This document shows, piece after piece, positions 60,297 to 64,000 of a stretch of DNA of 64,000 nt (positions within the stretch are counted from its first letter, which is position 1; each line of letters starts with the position of its first letter). Under the pieces are notes generated by a model, which worked only from the letters and a program-made list of their open reading frames with translations, did not search any database and was not told the DNA's origin. Source of the DNA: Kingdonia uniflora (lineage: Eukaryota; Streptophyta; Magnoliopsida; Ranunculales; Circaeasteraceae); assembly GCA_014058105.1 (NCBI GenBank), contig JACGCM010000655.1, positions 1,813,501 through 1,877,500 on the forward strand. The letters are read 5' to 3'. Position numbers and translations under genes: made by a program.

Positions 60297-62173
60297 TCAT
60301 TTGATCCTGCCTAGTTGTTATTTTGTAGGGTCCAAAAGACATCGCAGTCGGCAGGTGCGGGTCCCTCAATGCGTACTACATAGTCTCCGCGTGAGTTAGT
60401 CTGCATAACATTGATTGGTCTCATCTTTGGCTTTTTTTTCAGGGAGCAAAGGGTAGTTAGAGATCATCTTTGGCTTTTTTTTTCAAGAAAGCGATAGACT
60501 CTCTAAACTACTTTAACCGAATCGGGGGCAGTCAAGGCTGTGGCTCTTTTTTGGAGGCCTCTGACTTGGCTCTTTTTTGTCTATAGCAAGGTACGGCACC
60601 TATTCTTTCTTTAAAAAGGGTTTTAAGCCCGCCTTGAATCAAGAAATCACCACAACCCCAGAGACCGACCAGTAGGCTAGGATCCTTGTAAGCACCAATG
60701 AAAAGAGCTGAGCAAATCTTTTCATTGATGGCAGAGCAGAAGCAAAAAATACAGGACTAAGGAAAAGTGGAAGACTTGATGGGTAGTTTAGAAGCGTATA
60801 AGCACAAAATCCTTATCCAAAGCACCCCTAAAAAAACCCCGTATAAGTCCTTCAAGAAGAAAAAAAAGAGGTTATGGCTACGCAGCAAATCCCGCTGTAA
60901 GTCCTTCAAGAAGAGCTGACCACCCTTTTAAACTACGTCACGCTAGCGAGCTTCCATACCACTCAATGCAAAGAATAGCCTAAGCATTTGGAGTGGAGGT
61001 CGGTCGTTCATGTCCTCGAAAGCAAATACATGTACCTATCGCTAACGCCTTTCGCGCGGAATAGAGTTCTTTTGCCTTTGGCTGTTTTTTTTAGGAAGCA
61101 AAGATAGCTCCAAACACTTTGGCAATCATAGAAAGATGGGCGCTATCACTTTGGTGCGAGAAAGTTTGATTGGCGGTTTTTTTTCTGAATGGACTTCCAG
61201 CAGTTTAGGGGTGATGTCCATAGTGCTATTTAGCTAGGAAGAACCTGAGGTTTTTTTTTTAGTTGGTAGTGTCAAAAGCGAAAGGTAGGGCCGAACACTT
61301 AGGGGCTCGTTCATAGCGCTAGAAAGAAAAGCGGAAAGAGGAGTGTAGTTTTAGAAGTCTCGTTTCGTTTTCTTTTCGGCCGGGGCCCACTGGGTGTGTT
61401 GCAGGTGTTTTTTAACTAAACCAAGGGTCTTTTCTTTATTCTTTTCTTTATGGCGCTACTATAGAGACTACGTTCATGTGCACCTTCTTAACCTTCGGTG
61501 CCTAGACCAACGGTGCGCCTAGACCAATGTACTTAGACAAGAGATCCAGACCGCTCTGAAACTTGCTATGCGACCCATAAGACGAAAAAATAACATAAGG
61601 ACGTAGCACTAGACTTTTCTCTACGGAACGAAATCGCAGCAAGAAATAGGTAGTTTAGAAGGATCCTAAACCACGGTCATGCTCTCCGCCTAAAACACAC
61701 CCGACTCTTTTCTTCTTGTTCCTGCTTGATAGCGCCATAGGCCCCACTCTTTAACAAGCCCGCACCAAAGTCAGGGGATTCACCCCTACCCGGTACGAGT
61801 TGCCAAGTCCCTCCCAAAACAATTGGAAAGGCTCCTGGTTTTTTGTAGTTTAAGGAGTCCCGTCTAGCCACAGCAAGGAGAGAATGTAGACAGTTGGCCT
61901 CCTCCTTAACTACGACCTGGACCTGTAGTTGCGAAGCCATTGCGGCTACTTTGGGTAGGCATTTGCCAAGTGGACGCGCTACCTGCTGAAGAAAAGCAAA
62001 TGTCTTTGGTTTTGCTTACCACCATCGCTCCTTCCACAGGCATTACAATTCACTATTTATCCTTGCGCATGACTAGTTGGAAAGAACTCCTACTTGCTCG
62101 GCATTTTAACTATATACACCTCGGCTGGGCTTTAAAAGTAGGCGTTGTTTTTTGATGCTGTTAGTCTACATAA

Positions 62174-62310
62174 GCGGGCTTTATGGTCCGCTATTTCGTC
62201 ATATCCCTTAGCTGGCTGTGCGCGGGCTTTATGGTCCGCTATTTCATCATCTCCCTTAGCTGGCTGTGTGGGCTTTATGGTCCGCTATTTCGTCATACCC
62301 CATACTTGAT
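62174..62310. repeat. 47-48-bp tandem repeat, three units
   Basis: GCGGGCTTTATGGTCCGCTA plus TTTCRTCATMTCCCTTAGCT and GGCTGTG repeats at 62,174 and 62,222; a third unit at about 62,268 loses similarity after GTCATA. Confidence 0.9.
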
Positions 62311-63533
62311 CGTCGCCTTAGACTTGATCGTCGTTGCTAAGTTTCTCGTCATATCCCATACTTTCTTTTAAAACACCGTACGCAAGTCAGACTTGATCGT
62401 CATCGTCATTGCAAAGTTTCTCGTTATGGCACATCTTTAAAGCCTAAACACCGTACGCAAGTTAGACTTGATCGTCATTGCGCATCTTTTAGGTCTAGCA
62501 TAGAAAGTAGAATTGAAGGATCCTTGGGCTCTGACAGAGATCTGCTTAGAGACTCTGGCATCAGGGGGTGGGATTTGCACACAGGACCTTCTACCACCTA
62601 CCTTGGCAGCTACCCACTAAAAAAAAAAGACCCTCTCTCCCTTTTGTCTGCGACCCACCTTACATAGAGTGGAGCCTCCAGTAGGCTATTCGTGCATCTC
62701 TTCTAACTATAGCTATACGGGAAAGAACGAACTGAAACATCTTTCAAAAAAACTTGCGTACAGGGAAAGAACGCACTGAAACATCCTTGTGGTTGAGCAG
62801 CTTAGGACTACAAGTGAAGCACAAGGCCAAGCCTCGATCTGGCGAGTAGAGGAAATGACTTTTCGACATAGACACCCCAAACCTTTAGCAGCTCATCTAT
62901 CCAGGTATAGACCCAAATAGCAGCTCATCTATACAGGTGAAGCACGCCTATAGTAGGAAGAGACGGGCTCGGACTAAGGCACTGTAAGTCACTGATAGAG
63001 AGACAGAAAAGCGTAGCAGTCATTAGATCAGAGGAAAGAGAGCCCCGAGAAAGAGAAGCGGAAGAGACGAACGAACCAGTCTAGTCCAAGTCAGGAGATC
63101 GGATACGGTTAGGCCGAACCTAGGCTACTCTCCGGTGCCCACTTGCTACGCTAGTCCTAAAACACACTCCTTGGTTTTCTAGCTTGCGTAAAGCCGGGAA
63201 AATGAATAGCGCCAGATTTTGCCGTACGCAAGTGGAAAGAAATAGCTCCGACTCTTTTAAAAGCTCTCTATAGACATTACCACTACCTCCATGAAACCTA
63301 GAGCCTCTTTTTATGAAAAAATAGCTCTGGCTTTTTTTTGAAACTTGCGTACGCTCAAAGAACCTTATCTTGCGCTACCCCTAACTCTTTTCGTACGCAA
63401 GTTTAGTGGGTCTCGTGTCCAGCTTTCACTGACGCTCTAACAGAACCTTATCTTGCACTACGTGTTGCCGCTCGTAGCACTATAATTCAAGCACTATGAC
63501 GCTACCTCAAATGCCATAAGACTGACGCGTAGT

Positions 63534-63749
63534 TTAGGATCCTTGATGCAACCTTATTTTTTTTCGACTCGTTTTCTCTATGAATCCGCCGACAATGAGC
63601 ATCACTATCTGCGTACGCAAGTTGACCGGCATCCTGCAGTGAGGTAGGCGAAAAGAGATCTGGACTTGAACCCGCATTCTCTGCAAGGAAAGCAAGCAAG
63701 AATAGGCTACGGCAAAGTTTCCAAGGTTTAGGTTTAGGCGCAGAATTTC
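63534..63749 (-). other. atp9 3' flank, genomic read-through frame
   Basis: The unedited genomic frame of atp9 continues for about 71 codons past codon 75 before meeting an ordinary stop. The encoded extension is hydrophilic and unlike any subunit c. It crosses a tRNA T-arm-like stretch (63655-63690) and a copy of the 11-mer repeat (63612-63622), as expected of transcribed but untranslated 3' sequence. If editing of codon 75 were incomplete, a 146-residue protein could in principle be made. I treat the region as 3' UTR plus spacer. Confidence 0.7.
63655..63690 (-). other. tRNA T-arm-like sequence downstream of atp9 (possible t-element)
   Basis: On the minus strand this reads GCGGGTTCAAGTCC followed by AGATCTC, which resembles a tRNA T-loop and the start of a 3' acceptor strand. 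No matching 5' half, D-arm or anticodon arm is visible upstream, and T-stem pairing is only partial. It starts about 60 bases after the edited stop of atp9. tRNA-like t-elements that serve as 3' processing signals are known in plant mitochondrial transcripts, so that role is possible, but it is an inference from one motif. Confidence 0.3.
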
Positions 63750-63974
63750 TCGGAATACGAATGAGATCAAAAACGCCATCATTGGGGCAAACAACGCAAT
63801 CGCTTCGGTGAGAGCAAAGCCCAAAATGGCATAGCCAAACAATTGTTTGGCCAACGAGGGGTTTCTCGCTACGGAATGAATCAAAGAACTAAAGACGTTT
63901 CCGATACCGATGGCAGCCCCCGCTAAAGCGATTGTAGCTGCTCCGGCACCTATTAATTTTGCACCTTCTAACAT
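63750..63974 (-). CDS. atp9: ATP synthase F0 subunit c (subunit 9), stop codon created by RNA editing
   Basis: This is the proteolipid that forms the c-ring rotor of mitochondrial ATP synthase in the inner membrane and carries protons through F0. The frame starts [20 protein letters not shown] and has the glycine-rich first helix, the polar loop with ARNPSL, and the second helix with the proton-binding glutamate at codon 57 (ALTEAI). Seventy-four codons, ending in SFVF, is the normal plant length. Codon 75 is CGA at 63750-63752. Plant atp9 is commonly edited from CGA to UGA here, so I end the gene at that codon although the genomic frame runs on to 63534. Codons 64 (CCA, Pro) and 71 (TCA, Ser) are also in the edit-requiring state; both normally become Leu. 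Other positions often edited in angiosperms (codons 7, 17, 28, 31, 45, 61) already read as the edited residue. Only 26 bases of upstream sequence are in the window, so no promoter can be judged. Family assignment is certain; the edits are inferred. Confidence 0.97.
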
Positions 63975-64000
63975 CTTTTCACTCTCTTTCTTGTCACGCT

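Larger units (their letters stand above)
1672..61853. repeat. Dispersed GTAGTTGTAGTTTGG / GTAGTTTGTAGTTTGG repeat
   Basis: Variants of GTAGTTGTAGTTT followed by AGGG, GGGG or GGA, with their complements (CCAAACTACAAACTAC and similar), are scattered throughout. Examples are about 1,672-1,690, 3,851-3,866, 11,064-11,082 (inside the mitovirus remnant) and 46,449-46,464. Inside the 3.8-4.05 kb array one unit carries the repeat where a sister unit has none, which suggests insertion. Shorter CTCTAAACTACT and GTAGTTTAG forms are far more numerous. Confidence 0.85.
27248..63287. repeat. Dispersed repeat CTATAGACATTACCACTAC
   Basis: CTATAGACATTACCACTAC and close variants appear in both orientations, for example near 27,248, 27,292, 33,610 (complement), 48,520 and 63,268. 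It is commonly preceded by CTTTTAAAAG-type or CTCT sequence. It is less abundant than the 11-mer family. Confidence 0.7.
59938..63533. other. Spacer upstream of the atp9 3' end, no gene seen
   Basis: Repeat families continue, with an 18-bp array (60,243-60,296) and a 47-48-bp array (62,174-62,310). At 62,564-62,620 the minus strand reads GGTCCTGTGTGCAAATCCCA after GTGGTAGAA, which recalls a tRNA-type box B, but no fold closes. Nothing else can be assigned. Confidence 0.6.
2811..63544. repeat. Dispersed GGATCC-centred repeat (AGGATCCTAAACTAC)
   Basis: AGGATCCT occurs many dozens of times, often extended on one side by AAACTAC (or GTAGTTT on the other strand). In some places both sides are extended and form a palindrome; the best example is at 24,745-24,766, where GTAGTTTAGGA meets its exact complement. 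It shares the GTAGTTT/AAACTAC tail with the GTAGTTGTAGTTT repeat, so the two families may be related or may tend to insert next to one another. Function unknown. Confidence 0.9.
205..63622. repeat. Dispersed 11-bp repeat CGTACGCAAGT (both orientations)
   Basis: The 11-mer CGTACGCAAGT, or its complement ACTTGCGTACG, recurs across the window in well over 100 copies, for example at 205-215 and 300-310 and just 3' of atp9 at 63612-63622. One end is the palindrome CGTACG; the other end, CAAGT, is not symmetrical, so copies have a direction. Copies occur singly, in direct tandem (around 1,325-1,365 and 23,637-23,660) and head-to-head (49,599-49,628). The family is dense at 1-6.2 kb and 17.7-63.5 kb, sparse at 6.2-13.8 kb and absent from about 13.8 to 16.7 kb. 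Where related flanks can be compared, some copies carry it and others lack it, so it looks like an inserted micro-element. It encodes nothing by itself. Confidence 0.95.

Noticed and set aside
62564..62620. Possible SINE-type box A/box B on the minus strand
   Set aside because: Box B is imperfect, there is no poly-A tail or target duplication, and no cloverleaf folds.

Overview
The window looks like a stretch of seed-plant mitochondrial DNA that is almost entirely non-coding and unusually full of short dispersed repeats. The evidence for mitochondria is an atp9 gene at the right edge on the minus strand. It still needs cytidine-to-uridine RNA editing at three codons, one of which (CGA to UGA) creates the stop. 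There are also decayed mitochondrial tRNA sequences (trnP-UGG, trnfM-CAU) and a broken piece of a mitovirus-type RNA polymerase, a known kind of foreign DNA in plant mitochondrial genomes. The species cannot be named from this window. Similar swarms of tiny repeats are known from some cycad, Ginkgo and early-diverging angiosperm mitochondrial genomes, but I cannot match this family to a described one.

Layout: (1) 1-6.2 kb is repeat-dense spacer. (2) 6.2-17.7 kb is a repeat-poor stretch. It holds fragments of open frames that I do not recognise, the mitovirus polymerase remnant (10,952-11,253, minus), a low-complexity patch (13.1-13.5 kb) and a roughly 2.9 kb island (13.8-16.7 kb) with no copy of the main repeats. 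(3) 17.7-63.5 kb is again repeat-dense spacer with many local tandem arrays, palindromes and hairpins, plus the trnP and trnfM pseudogenes. (4) 63.5-64.0 kb is atp9 and its 3' flank.

The most striking content is the repeat population. The commonest element is an 11-mer, CGTACGCAAGT (reverse ACTTGCGTACG), with well over 100 copies in both orientations. Other families are a GGATCC-centred palindromic repeat (GTAGTTTAGGATCCT), a GTAGTTGTAGTTTGG-type repeat, a CGTAATGTATATT repeat and a CTATAGACATTACCACTAC repeat. Several places hold the same flanking sequence with and without the 11-mer, so it behaves like an inserted micro-element. One site at 3.9 kb is compatible with an 11-bp insertion plus a 3-bp duplication. 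Other sites show it acting as the joint between shuffled sequence blocks.

Only atp9 is a convincing protein gene. Nearly all other open frames are short, cross the repeats and look accidental.
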